Part shown: in pieces, positions 33,515 through 45,919 of the stretch
How the letters are laid out: every line of letters begins with the position of its first letter
How positions within the stretch are numbered: the first letter of the stretch is position 1
NCBI RefSeq assembly: GCF_000090795.2
Contig: NW_003546245.1
Span: 586,727 to 650,726 of the forward strand
From: Amphimedon queenslandica
Taxonomy: Eukaryota; Porifera; Demospongiae; Haplosclerida; Niphatidae
DNA: 64,000 nucleotides
Direction of reading: 5' to 3'
Program-made: the position numbers and the translations under genes
Notes under the pieces: generated by a model
The model's database searches: none
The model's input: the letters and a program-made list of their open reading frames with translations, nothing else
What the model was told of the DNA's origin: nothing

Positions 33515-34129
33515 GACAGTTGTACAACACACACACACACACACACAGGGAGGGCAAAAAAGGAAGAGTTTAGAGGGGGAAAGAGAAAAGGGATATTTAC
33601 AGTTAGGATCTAAATGAAGAGGCTTTGTTTGATTTTTTAATTACAAACACTTTGTGACTCAGCGCAGTTTTTAAAATGGCTGCACAACCAAAAAGACACA
33701 CAATTGACAAGATCCAACAAAGAATTCAGCCAAAATTGTTTTTGATATTTTAAGAGTTTCAAGTTCTTTAAATTGACAGAGTTTATGATTATCTGTAGTG
33801 AAGTATAGAGTACTTTCCTTCCAGCGAGTCTGAGCAGTAGTAATAACAAAACCAAAAGGGGTGGGCGATTATGAAAAGTTAATCAATCAAAATTCTGCCA
33901 AACTTTAAAGTCCAAAAAAGAGTCCTAAAAGAAGAAACATATAATGGGTTCCATTTTAAAGACTCACTTACTGTTATTTATAGGGTAAAGGGAGCAAAAC
34001 TTCTGTTCTTCTTCTCACAAAATGGCGTCGTCTTTATTGTCATGTGTGTAAAAATCACGTGACCACTTGAGTAGGTGTGGTTTAGATCTAATAAAGGGTT
34101 AAAAATTAATTGGGCAGGGCCAGAAAAAC
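33515..34129. promoter_or_regulatory. Divergent spacer, RBBP6 / DRG2
   Basis: 615 bp between two start codons. Contains an (AC)n run at 33527-33547 directly upstream of the RBBP6 ATG and two YY1-like words (AAAATGGCTGC near 33672, AAAATGGCGTC near 34019). No coding frame was convincing. A non-coding first exon for either gene could lie here. Confidence 0.4.
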
Positions 34130-37100
34130 ATGGGGATACTGGAAAAGATTCAAGAAATTGAGAGGGAAATTGCAAGGACTCAGAAGAATAAAGGTAACTT
34201 CAGAGATATAGTAGCTTTAAAATGTTATTGAGTGAAGAATATTTGGCTTAATTAACTTTAAAATGGCTATAATTAATTATTTAGTAATTTTTTTTCTGTA
34301 TTAAATATAAAATTACAAAAAAATTGTGATCAGAATTATCTAAATGGCATAAGGGCATAGTTATAGAGTAATAGAAAATATTGGTGGAGAACTGGATTTT
34401 ATACAAAGTATGCTTCATGAGCTGACCAGCCAGAGCGTCTTTAAAATTCATAAAAAATCCAATTTTGATCGAAATCAGCTCAAACTTTCTACGCAACATA
34501 AGAACATGTATATGCATCAGAAAAAATCATAAAAATTTTAAAATCTCTCCTTGCCATTTTTGGCGAAATTTGGCTTGAGACACTGTACTATAGTACAGGG
34601 ACTTTGGTCTGATTTTGGAGCAACTTTAAAAATTTATGAAAAATCTCATTTTGATAGGAAGTATCTTAAATTTGAAGCACAGTATTCAAACATGTATATG
34701 TATCAGAAAAAAATTATAAAAATGGAAAATTCTCTCGGAACCATTTCAACGAAATTTGGAGCAACTTTAAAGATTTATAAAAAATTCAATAATACAACAT
34801 AGGAGCACATGCATGTATCAAGAAACCTAAAAAGCTGTCCTAGCCATGTTTGTGATAAAAATAGCCAAAATAAAGTGAATAATAATATATTTCTGAGCAT
34901 GCCACCAATGCATTGCAATTGTAGAATTGTAAATATTAGGTCCCGCCATATTTTCCTGCTCTGTCATAAATGTTTCTATTATACTTTTGCAGCAACTGAG
35001 TATCATTTGGGTCTATTAAAAGCAAAATTAGCTAAATATCGTTCACAATTAATACAAGATCAAGGTAGCAAAACTTCTGGCAAGGTAAGGCCACATTTTG
35101 TTTAGTCAAGGCCGCGTGGCCTAACGGATAAGGCGTCTGACTTCGGATCAGAAGATTGCGGGTTCGAATCCCGTCGTGGTCGTCCTTGGCGATGTTTTTT
35201 TTGCTTCTTTTTTTTTTCATTCATTTTTATCCACAGGGTGAAGGCTTTGATGTCATGAAATCTGGTGATGCTAGAGTCGTTCTGATTGGCTTCCCATCAG
35301 TCGGAAAAGTAAAATTACATCTTTTTAAAAAGATTATTATTATTAATTATTAGTCTACACTTTTGAATTTACTCACTTCGACACACAGCGAAAGTGCATC
35401 ATACGAGTTCACAACCCTCACATGCATTCCAGGAGTGATTGAGGTTTGTACAAATTACATTAATCAACAAGTGAATCAGATTTTGCAATTGAAGAGGGAC
35501 AATTAGCAACTTGCCTTCGTTGTCCTTTTTTGGTTAAAATACCTCTTGCCCGTTTGAGGTCATGTTGGCATTTGTATTATCAATTAATTATCTCCTCCTC
35601 TCTCTTTTTTCCTTTTTCGCCTTTTTATTTTGGCTATCATTTCCCTCTCTTTTCCTTGTCTGTATGTATGTCCTTTCTTCTCCATTAGTATAATGGCGCT
35701 AATATTCAGTTACTTGATCTTCCTGGCATCATCGAAGGAGCCTCACAAGGTAAAGGGAGGGGGCGGCAGGTGATATCGGTAGCGCGTACAGCTGATGTTA
35801 TTCTAATGATGTTGGATGCCAGCAAAGGAGAAATTCAAAAGTAAACAAACGCTCTTGTGAATTATTTCATTTATGATGTGTCCTCTAATAAACTTTCAAT
35901 AATAATAATATTAGCGTGATGTGTGTGTGTACATGTATATATGTTTTAATACAGGGCACTGTTGGAGAAGGAATTGGAGAGTGTTGCTATCAGACTTAAT
36001 AAAAGACCACCTGATATTTACTTTAAGGTAGATATACACATATAGCTTATCCAAGTGCATACTATAGTAACTTGTATTATTATTATTATGGCCAAGCTTT
36101 TGGTCCATAGCTTTGCTTTTATTTTTTTCCCAAATGGTCTTACATTGCTGGCAGAATATGCATCAGAATATATTTTATTGTGGTAGACAGTTTATAGAAG
36201 GAAAGGAAGGAAGTGTGTTGATTGTAGTAGTAGTGGGATTTTACTGGTTTCATTTCCTTTAGTACATGTACCTGGTACATCTATTCAGAGCCCACTGTGA
36301 ATGCATGTACAATTGTACATGTACTGTATATAGTGCTGTAATTGTCATGGACTTGTCTGAAGAATTTCTGCCTTTTCTATTTTTTCATTTTAATTCTTAA
36401 TGTGTACTTGCCTGAAGTGACACTGTGTGTGTTATGATACAGTATATGCTTTCAATACACGTTTGAATGAGCATTTACACACACACACATTACATACTAT
36501 TTTCAATACGCTCAGTATCCAACATGTACATGTACATTATACATGTACATGTACATGCTTGGATGTAGATGTACATATCACTACTGTTTCTGTATAGCTA
36601 TGATCTTTATATAGAGTGAATGAGTGTGGTTGAAATGCTATTTGCTTTTGGTGTCTGTAATCTGATATTCTTGTACCGAAACTTCTGGGACTACATGCCA
36701 TGCATTTCTAATTATTGTTTATCTTCCTTCTCGCACCAGATTAAGAAAGGTGGGGGACTCTCTATAAATTCTATGCTGACTCTCACAAAAATAAGCGAGA
36801 AGATGGTCCAGATGATTCTTCATGAATATAGTATCCACTTTACACTTGGTATTATTATTATTATATGGGATATTGTTGTTGTTGTTCTTTTGCCTCTCTC
36901 TCTCCATGAGGCTCTCTGATTGACCATGCATATGATTATGATGAGTATTCATAGACTTCTTGTAAAGTCATTGTCATGAATACTCTATCTATTAATAGTA
37001 ACTTGATACCAGTTCTATTTTTATCCTGCATCTTTTGAAGGATCAATTGTTGCCCATGTTAACAGTCAAGATGTTAATTAGTGGGTTTCTAAAAATTAGT

Positions 37101-39287
37101 CTTGGTCCATTATTATTTTTCTTGTTCTTAATACTAGGGGTGGTAGGGAAGAGTAGAGAGATGGGAAGCTAGCCATATAACATATGATAGCCCAGCTGGG
37201 CTGTGTTTTTGAATGTTGATTGATGTTATCTTTATCAGTGTGTGTGTGTCTGTGTGTATGTGTGTGTGCAATTCTTGTAAACTAGCTGGACCATATCAAA
37301 ATGATCACTAGAAATTCCCTTAAAAGGAAGTAATGAACACTGTCACTGGCTTGCTTGTGATTACAAAGGGTGGCATCTAACAAATATTGTTGTACTCTGT
37401 CATTTCTGTTCATTGTTCCTTGACTTGTACATTTTAGAGATTTTTAATGCAGAAGTCGTCTTTAGAGAGGATTGCACTACAGGTCAGTTATGTGGCGTAT
37501 GTATTTACAGTCTAAACATGCTGTCTACAGCCTCATTTATTATTCATAATCATAAGCTTCCATAATGGTTCAAGGAATGTTTTAAGTGACTGTTTCTATC
37601 ATTTTGTGTGTTACAATTTGCACAGCACATCCAGTTAATGTGTGGCCACTCGCAGTCTCAGGCATTCTTTAGCATCCTCTCCTGCTTGGTGGAGTGTTAA
37701 AAATAGCACACTCATGTCCACTTATGGTCATATTTAAAAATACACATAACTTGATGTTAATGACACACACACACATCATGGGCATGCACTAGCAATGAAT
37801 GGCCTCCCAATCCAAGGGATGATGTTTATCTTATACACGTGAATAGAGTTATACCCACCTCCCCTAGACTTTAAACTGTACACACACATACTGGTACACA
37901 CAGCTGAGATGTGCAATAATAATAATATCCCATTAATATCCACTCCACTTCATGACTGAGCATGTACATATACATGTATGCTGCACCCCACAAATACGAC
38001 AACTATATCATCTGGTATGGGTATGTGTAATCAATTTTCTTATGTTAACATTGCTGTGTTTATTTGATTTCTTTCACCACCTGCTAGACGAGTTTATTGA
38101 TGTTATTATGGGCAACAGAGTCTACCTCAAGTGTTTATATGTGAGTCACTGCCAGCCAGGGCTGTTTCAATTTTGACCATATTTGGGCAAAAATTGTAAC
38201 TGTCTCTGCCTGTTCCTTATCTCTATGCTAACTATAGCACATTATAATTACTATTACTATTACTATTTTTCAATTCTTTAGTGTTACAATAAGGTAGACA
38301 CCATCTCTATAGAAGAAATGGACAGGCTTGCCAGACAGCCAAACTGTATTGTCATTAGTTGTGGACTAAAGCTCAACCTCGATTACCTTCTTGAAGTTAT
38401 ATGGGAATATCTTCAGCTGCTTAGAGTCTACACCAAGAGGAGGGGAGGTATAGCTAGGATATTTTTAAAAAATAAAATATTATGTACACACACACACACA
38501 CAGAACCTCCAGATCTCTCAGGAGCAAGTTCCCTTATAATGAGAAAAGGCTGTACTGTAGAACACGTAGTATGTGTACAACTAATTGTAACCTTTACTTT
38601 TAACGCTGTGGTCTACTAATGAGCTACTTGCTAGCTATTTCACTAATTAACATATATTCTCTCTTCTTTTCTCTCTCTCTCTCTCCCTCCCAGTGTCACG
38701 CTGTTCATAGAACATTTGTCGACTCTTTCAAATACGCTTTGGTCTGGGTGAGCTCTTTTATATAATTGTTGTGGCTTTGTGCCCTTAATTGGATAGTAAT
38801 GGGATGTAGGAGGAGCTGTACTGATGTTCCTACATTACCTAAAGATAAGTGGTAATATGGCACCAGCTGGCTGCCCATCTTATCATCAGGTGTATGTAGG
38901 CTGACATCATTACTCACCACTTCATAGTGGTGTAGTAGACTTAATATTCTCATGTACTTATTATGTGTGTAGCCAGTATTGTCTTGTGGTAAAGACAGGT
39001 GGTATCTTCCTGATCTGAGAATTGCTCTACAGTCTGTTGTGTGTACTCTTACTATTAGCATTGTGTATTTAAACACGTCTATATTCATCCCAAACCATAA
39101 ACCACTTTATCAGTAACCATATTGTAGCCTAGAGTAGATTTTCATGTCTGCCAACTTTCCTAGTCACAATGTATCATCACTACATTGATTTGTTTATTAG
39201 GGGACTAGTACCAAGTATAGTCCACAGAGGGTTGGATTACATCATTTAATGCATGACGAAGATGTCATTCAAGTAATGAAGAAGTGA
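34130..39287 (+). CDS. DRG2: Developmentally regulated GTP-binding protein 2 (DRG2)
   Basis: DRG2 is a conserved OBG/DRG-type translational GTPase that binds polysomes together with its partner DFRP2. About 13 exons, including 34130-34193, 34993-35094, 35237-35308, starting 35354, 35689-35840, 35955-36027, 36740-36830, 37438-37482, 38088-38140, 38282-38447 and a last one ending at 39287. It is DRG2 rather than DRG1 by [20 protein letters not shown] and [16 protein letters not shown]. GTPase motifs are intact: G1 GFPSVGKS (split by an intron after the lysine), G3 [19 protein letters not shown]4 NKVD, and ISCG in the G5 position. The C-terminal TGS domain is seen in [19 protein letters not shown]. 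The intron after 35094 holds a tRNA gene and the one after 34193 holds family B repeats. Confidence 0.95.
34290..34860 (+). repeat. Family B repeat, about three diverged units
   Basis: In intron 1 of DRG2. Palindrome CTGTACTATAGTACAG at 34583-34598, flanked by TTTTGATCGAAATCAGCTCA, CATAAGAACATGTATATGCA and TTGCCATTTTTGGCGAAATT words; the last unit decays toward 34860. Confidence 0.75.
35110..35182 (+). tRNA. tRNA-Arg (anticodon TCG)
   Basis: A 73-nt cloverleaf in an intron of DRG2, on the same strand. Acceptor arm GGCCGCG pairs with CGTGGTC (one G-U at position 2 and one at position 5) and discriminator G. The D arm contains GTGGCCTAACGGATAAGGC, the anticodon stem TCTGA/TCAGA encloses loop CTTCGGA with anticodon TCG at 35143-35145, and the T arm is GCGGGTTCGAATCCCGT. 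Internal A and B boxes (TGGCCTAACGG, GGTTCGAATCC) are intact. A T-run at 35195-35202 is the likely Pol III terminator. It is close to animal tRNA-Arg(TCG) as remembered and has no intron. Confidence 0.96.
35195..35202 (+). terminator. Pol III T-run terminator of tRNA-Arg
   Basis: Eight consecutive T residues start 12 bp after the tRNA 3' end. This run and the following T-rich stretch precede the DRG2 acceptor at 35236, so they also act as that intron's polypyrimidine tract. Confidence 0.75.
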
Positions 39288-39624
39288 TGGGCACTCCAAT
39301 CCTCCAAACAATTATCTGATTCATTGCTGTTATTATTATTATCATTAATTTCTTATCAAAAAGTTATTAATCATTCCAAAGAATAATAATAATAATCACA
39401 TACTAAAATGGTCTGCTATGGCTGCAAAGGAAAAGAAAAGAACTAAAATTAACAATAATAATAATAATAATACATGTAACAGGTACACAAATGAGTAATA
39501 TTGTTACAATTAGTGACATGGAAGATTTGTCTATTAACAGACAAGCTATGAAATGTTCTATGAGAGAGAGAGAGAGAAAAGAAGGCCAGTTAGTGTACCA
39601 ACTTTCCCAAATGCCGTTACTCGT
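39288..39624. other. Convergent spacer, DRG2 / fascin
   Basis: 337 bp between the two stop codons, containing AAT microsatellites near 39383 and 39452 and a short GA run near 39563. No gene seen; it must hold both 3' UTRs. Confidence 0.5.
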
Positions 39625-41091
39625 TTAGAATTCCCACAGAGTTGCCGGAGTGACATCATCCGCAACTGGTTTGAAGTCACCATTCTGAGCCGACTGGATG
39701 CATTTTCCATTGGGAGCAACAATACACATACGAGTGTGAGCTCTGAACTCTATGAAGAAGTCAGAGCCTCCTGGAGCATTGGCAAGGATGTTGTCTCCCT
39801 CAACCTTCCATTGGTTGCCACTTGATGTCTCAAAGCGGTAGGTTCCAGCATTTCCCTTGAGGCGGAAGACGTCATACTGTGATCGGTTGCACTCGAGTAT
39901 CCCAGAGGCTCCCTTGGACCCAACGAATCCAAACTCAGAGCGAAGAGTAAGGATGGGGTGGTTGATAATCTCAAGCACAAACTTACACTCTGCATCATCC
40001 ACACCACCAGTTGCAGAGAGTTGACCATTACTTGTCACTTTGAGGTATTTACCATTGTTGGCTTGGAAGAGAACCATTGGGCCTTGCCAAACAATCGAGA
40101 ATTGACAATCGGGAGAGGAGAAGTCATTAGATTTGGCTACAAGGTTGCTCTCGGAGTTCCAGAATTTGAGTTTCTTGTTACAGACGGCCCATTTGACATT
40201 CCCGGAGAGGTCACTGCGGTCAACGGCCATTATTTGGAACGTCTCATCATCGGTGACGTCAGTTTGGTTAGCGCGTACCTCCACTCCCTGACGCTGGGAC
40301 ACATACTTCTTGTTGAAGGCAATGAGAGTGATCTGTGGATTGGTATCTTCAAACGTGAAGAGCTCATCCTTAGAAATGGAGCTTTTACGAGACTGTAGAA
40401 CTGCATTAGCACCGACACCAGCTAGGTACTTGCCGGCATTGTCGCGGAAGGCAACCTGAGTACCTCTATAGACGATAGTGTAGAGGCAATTATCATTGAG
40501 TTTCTCAACAAGAGCTCCGCTACATTCAAGGTAAGAACCGTTGGCTGCACGAATGGAATATTTGCCCTCATGAAAGTCAATGGAGATGGTGGAATCAAAG
40601 CCCCATGGAATGACTTCGTTGACACGTATTTCATTGTTTGTCACATCAAGATGTGCATATGCTTTCCTATTGACATTGAAAAGATTAAGTTGAGGCATGA
40701 TGGCCAGTTGGATGGTCCAAAGGGAAGTGGCAGAGACCTCCTTGTCAAAGCCAGAGAGGTTGTCACCTGTGCCACCAAAATAACGACCATGCTTTGAGCT
40801 CTTGATGGCTACTTTGCCATCATCTCGGGTTTCAAGGATGAACCTGTTGTCATCACCGACCTCCTCAGCATCAGCTGTAATCTTGCCATCTTTGTCACTG
40901 CCCAGGTAGCGCCCGAAGGAGCTCTTTATGGCAACCATATCAGAGCCAGCGTCCTCAAGGATCCAGTATTGCTTCTTCCTCAGGCTGGTACCATTTGCAT
41001 TGACCTTGAACTGGAATTTCTCTGCAGTGAGGAACTTGTTTGCACTGTTGATGAGGCCCACTGTCCAGGACTTTGCAGATGCGACGGCCAT
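39625..41091 (-). CDS. Fascin (actin-bundling protein), single exon
   Basis: Fascin cross-links actin filaments into the tight bundles of filopodia and microvilli. One uninterrupted 488-residue frame, close to the 493 residues of human FSCN1. Four beta-trefoil domains are indicated by recurring elements: VGLINSANKFLTAEKFQFKV, GRYLGSDKDGKITADAEEV, YFGGTGDNLSGFD, YAHLDVTNNEI, VAFRDNAGKYLAGVG, YVSQRQGVEVRANQ, FQANNGKYLKVTSNGQLSAT and YDVFRLKGNAGTYRFETSSG. The N-terminal actin-site region NGTSLRKKQYW retains Ser36, equivalent to the PKC-phosphorylated Ser39 of human fascin (known from that family). Absence of introns contrasts with most neighbours and with vertebrate fascins, which have several. 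It is head to head with actin. Confidence 0.95.
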   Translation of the reverse strand: MAVASAKSWTVGLINSANKFLTAEKFQFKVNANGTSLRKKQYWILEDAGSDMVAIKSSFGRYLGSDKDGKITADAEEVGDDNRFILETRDDGKVAIKSSKHGRYFGGTGDNLSGFDKEVSATSLWTIQLAIMPQLNLFNVNRKAYAHLDVTNNEIRVNEVIPWGFDSTISIDFHEGKYSIRAANGSYLECSGALVEKLNDNCLYTIVYRGTQVAFRDNAGKYLAGVGANAVLQSRKSSISKDELFTFEDTNPQITLIAFNKKYVSQRQGVEVRANQTDVTDDETFQIMAVDRSDLSGNVKWAVCNKKLKFWNSESNLVAKSNDFSSPDCQFSIVWQGPMVLFQANNGKYLKVTSNGQLSATGGVDDAECKFVLEIINHPILTLRSEFGFVGSKGASGILECNRSQYDVFRLKGNAGTYRFETSSGNQWKVEGDNILANAPGGSDFFIEFRAHTRMCIVAPNGKCIQSAQNGDFKPVADDVTPATLWEF

Positions 41092-42755
<1,664 letters not shown>

Positions 42756-43084
42756 AGAGGGCCAGCAACTCTTAGTTTCCATGCATTTAACTTATATAAA
42801 ACTTTCTTCATTTTACTTTTAAGACAATAGAGTGTGATTTTCTTTGATTTAGATCTCCTGTACCTATTATTATTAATTATTATTATTATTCTTGTGTCCA
42901 GGCTATTAGAAATGCATACATTTTTTTGTATTGTAGCCATTTTAAAAGTTTGTTAAAATTTAAGTATTTGTCAAATGGGAGGGGAAGGATAAAGACATGG
43001 AACATTAAACATGATCCTGATTCAGAGATAAAGGTGACAGAGGCCAGTTTGAGGGGTGTTACAACAGCCTGACAGCAACTTTGC
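42756..43084. other. Spacer between actin and the TTL-family gene
   Basis: 329 bp holding the actin 3' UTR and probably the promoter of the next gene. It includes an ATT microsatellite at 42867-42889. Nothing else recognised. Confidence 0.45.
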
Positions 43085-44640
43085 ATGAAGTCTCCATTTC
43101 TTGCCCTGAGGAATGCCATCATACTCTACTCCATTGGCTTCACTGTGTCTGCCATTTTATTTATAGTCCACTACAGCTCCAGAGAACATATCCATACCTT
43201 GAGACACATGAGCTATGTGTACAGTGGAAAGTGTGATGATCCTTACCCTCTCTCCTACACCATGAGTCTCTACAAGCCATTGGACGAATACAAAAGAGTG
43301 CAATTTATCTTTTACAAGAAAACAAAAATGGCCATAGCTGTTGATATTTGTCAAAGGAACGGTTGGACTCTACGCAAGACAATACACACAAGAGAAGAAT
43401 TAAAGTCACAGCTGCAACGAAAGAATGTCTTCTCAATTGTCTTCACGTCGTCAAAGGAGTTATCTAATCCATACATAAATAAGTTGTTAAATAGAACAAA
43501 CGTGCTAGTTTCTGCTCTACCCAATGCTTATCTATTTTCTGGGGCAAAGAGAGAACAACACATTACTTTCCAGCGCTATTTAAAGAGATATGATTGCTCC
43601 ATTCATGAGCTAAAGTTCATGCCCGTTTCATTTTTGATGGATTTTGCTCAGGAATGTAAAGCATTCTTTAAGTACATGAGACTGAACAGGGACTTGTCTG
43701 AGTGGGTTCTCAAAAAGTCCCAGGGATACGGAGGAGATGGTGTTACTATCATGTCAAACAAAACAGCAATCAAACGCATGTTCAACTCATGCCCAAGCCA
43801 TGGACAATACATTATGCAAGAATACATTCGTGACATCATACTACTAAATGGAAGAAAATTTGACATCAGGGCACTATTCATAATTGCTAATTCTAGGCCG
43901 TACATGCTATTTTATCATGAAGGGTACCTACGTGTGGTAATGAAGCAGTTTTATGAATCGGGAGGAAGAGAAGTGCATTTGACTAACACGCATGTGCAGT
44001 CTCAGGAGCCCAACTTTGATCCGAATGATCACTTCTGGTCATTCAAAAAGCTCCAGTCTTACCTTGACGTTCATTATCCAGAGAATGATGAATATGTCCT
44101 GTCCCATTTGATACCTTATATCAAGAAAGTTGCCAAGTTTATAGTGAAATCTGGTAAGACGATCTTATAGCAGACACACTGATTATAATTTTTTAATATT
44201 ATTATTGTTCTTATAAGGTATTGGCCTTATGAATGGTGATGACATAATCAATGGGTTTCAGTTACTGGGATTGGATTTCATGATATCAAACGATTGGCAC
44301 ATCTGGTTCATTGAGGCAAACAACTACCCACTGTGGCCTAAAGGAGGCTGGATTACACAGTTTTCAACTAAAATGGGCGTAAGTCGCTTCTTCTATCTCA
44401 CATGTATAACATTGTTGCTTTATAATGTGCATATTCACTTCATTATTACCAAGAGTACTCTTCTTATTACAATAGGAGGATTTGTTTGATCTGGCTATAA
44501 GCATACGTCAAAGACCAGAAGAATTCCTTAGGATGCATATCTATAAAATGTACAAGTCTTGGCAGCTGATTTGGAGAGAGGACCCTCCAAACTGTGAAGA
44601 AGATTACAATCCATGCAACAGTTTACAGCAGTCAAATTAA
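43085..44640 (+). CDS. TTL-domain (tubulin tyrosine ligase-like) protein with N-terminal membrane anchor
   Basis: TTL-family enzymes ligate amino acids (tyrosine, glutamate, glycine) to tubulin and other proteins with an ATP-grasp fold. Three exons (43085-44153, 44218-44378, 44476-44640) join in frame to 464 residues. ATP-grasp elements are visible: WVLKKSQGYGGDGVTIMSN (about 201-219), YIMQEYI, KFDIRALFIIA, and LGLDFMISNDWHIWFIEANN, followed by YPLW, in which D and E-x-N would bind metal. The N-terminus has a hydrophobic helix, AIILYSIGFTVSAILFIVHY (about 11-30), which is unusual for a family that normally works in cytosol or axonemes and predicts a membrane-bound form. Asn-x-Thr/Ser sites are present. 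Which TTLL subtype it is cannot be told. Confidence 0.82.
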
Positions 44641-44700
44641 AATTTTTATTTTTGTAGTCTATAATTAACTTTTAATAACTAGCCCCACCTATATAACAAT

Positions 44701-45822
44701 ATGGCTGCTGGTGGAGATCCCAATGAAGAACTGAAAAGACTAGAGCATAGCATTACACCTTTGTATGTACCCAAAATGAAAGGAGCAACTCATAGAAGCA
44801 GATCTCATTTTGCAATCGACTACACTGGAAAGGCTCGAATAGGTAGAGAGAAAGAGTGATGCTTCTTTCCATTTACTCAGTTTTCACAATAGCTACTAGA
44901 AAGCTTCCTAAAATAGTCTCCGAGGGATCCTATGATGATGTGTACGAGCTGCTAAAGCAGGGGGCAGATCCACGGGAAGCAGACAGCAAGGGACGGACTC
45001 CTCTTCACTTTGCAGCTTGTCGGGGTGACATAGGAGTAGGTATGCCTGTGAACGTTCACACTATGATCTGAAACTGTTGTTCTCCAGTGCAGATACTCAT
45101 TTCTCATGGTGCTAGTGTCAACAAACAAGATGACATTGGCAATACTCCATTACATTTGGGTTAGTGTGTATAGGTTTGGCGGGAAGTCGTTATTTTATTT
45201 ATTTTACGATAGCCTGTACGGCAGGTCACGTAGGAGCCATAACAGCTTTACTAAGAGCAGGTCAGCCCCTTTCTCATAAGGGATAGAGAAATATATTATT
45301 TTTATTGTTAATGTTGCTTTATGAAATATTTTTGTAGGAACCGATTTGATGGCTGCTGATAGAAGAGGTAATACTCCATTTCACCTGGCTCTCTCAAGAT
45401 TAAGACTAATAGACAAGACCCCAAGCACTGCACCATTTCCTCTACATAAGAAAAGACAAATTGAAAATGTACATTAGTGATCTTGATTCTTTCATACATG
45501 TATCCTCTTTTTTTCTCTCAGATTGTTGACATGTTGAGAGAATATTTAGTTCTACGTGCTGAAAATGATGATGATGATGATGAAGGTCTAAATACTGGAA
45601 AAACAATTAAACATAGTAATATTGGAGAGCTTGAAAGACTAGCGGGGCAACTAACATTGTCAGATACACCAGAAAAAGTATTAGAAAAAAAAACTTAAAT
45701 TTTATGTTTTATTTGTAATTTCTAAGGTCGATGAAGTACATAGTCTCCTTGAAAATTTTACAAATCTCTCAATTCAAAGACTGGAAGCAGCTGCTGATAA
45801 ACATTCACAAATCAAGAGTTAA
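44701..45822 (+). CDS. ANKRD54: Ankyrin repeat domain protein 54-like (ANKRD54)
   Basis: ANKRD54 (Liar) is a small nucleocytoplasmic ankyrin adaptor known to bind Btk and Lyn in vertebrates. At least six short exons from 44701 (MAAGGDPNEELKRLEHSITP) to 45822. Ankyrin repeats: YDDVYELLKQGADPREADSK, then GRTPLHFAACRGDIGVVQIL, then DIGNTPLHLACTAGHVGAIT, and RRGNTPFHLALSRLRLID. The C-terminal signature IVDMLREYLVLR and LERLAGQLTLSDTPEKVDEV, then LLENFTNLSIQ, matches the human ANKRD54 C-terminus as remembered and distinguishes it from generic ankyrin proteins. The C-terminus ends KHSQIKS. It is tail to tail with the formin gene, 97 bp apart, and follows the TTL gene by only 60 bp on the same strand. 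Confidence 0.85.
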
Positions 45823-45919
45823 AATCAAACTTTTCATATTTACAGAATCAATTAATGTACATAACTAGTTAACTACATACAAACAGATAAAATGAATTCA
45901 AAATGTTTTTTTTAATTTG

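Noticed and set aside
39958-40398. 146-codon plus-strand frame inside fascin
   Set aside because: Antisense shadow of the fascin coding sequence with no splice or motif support.
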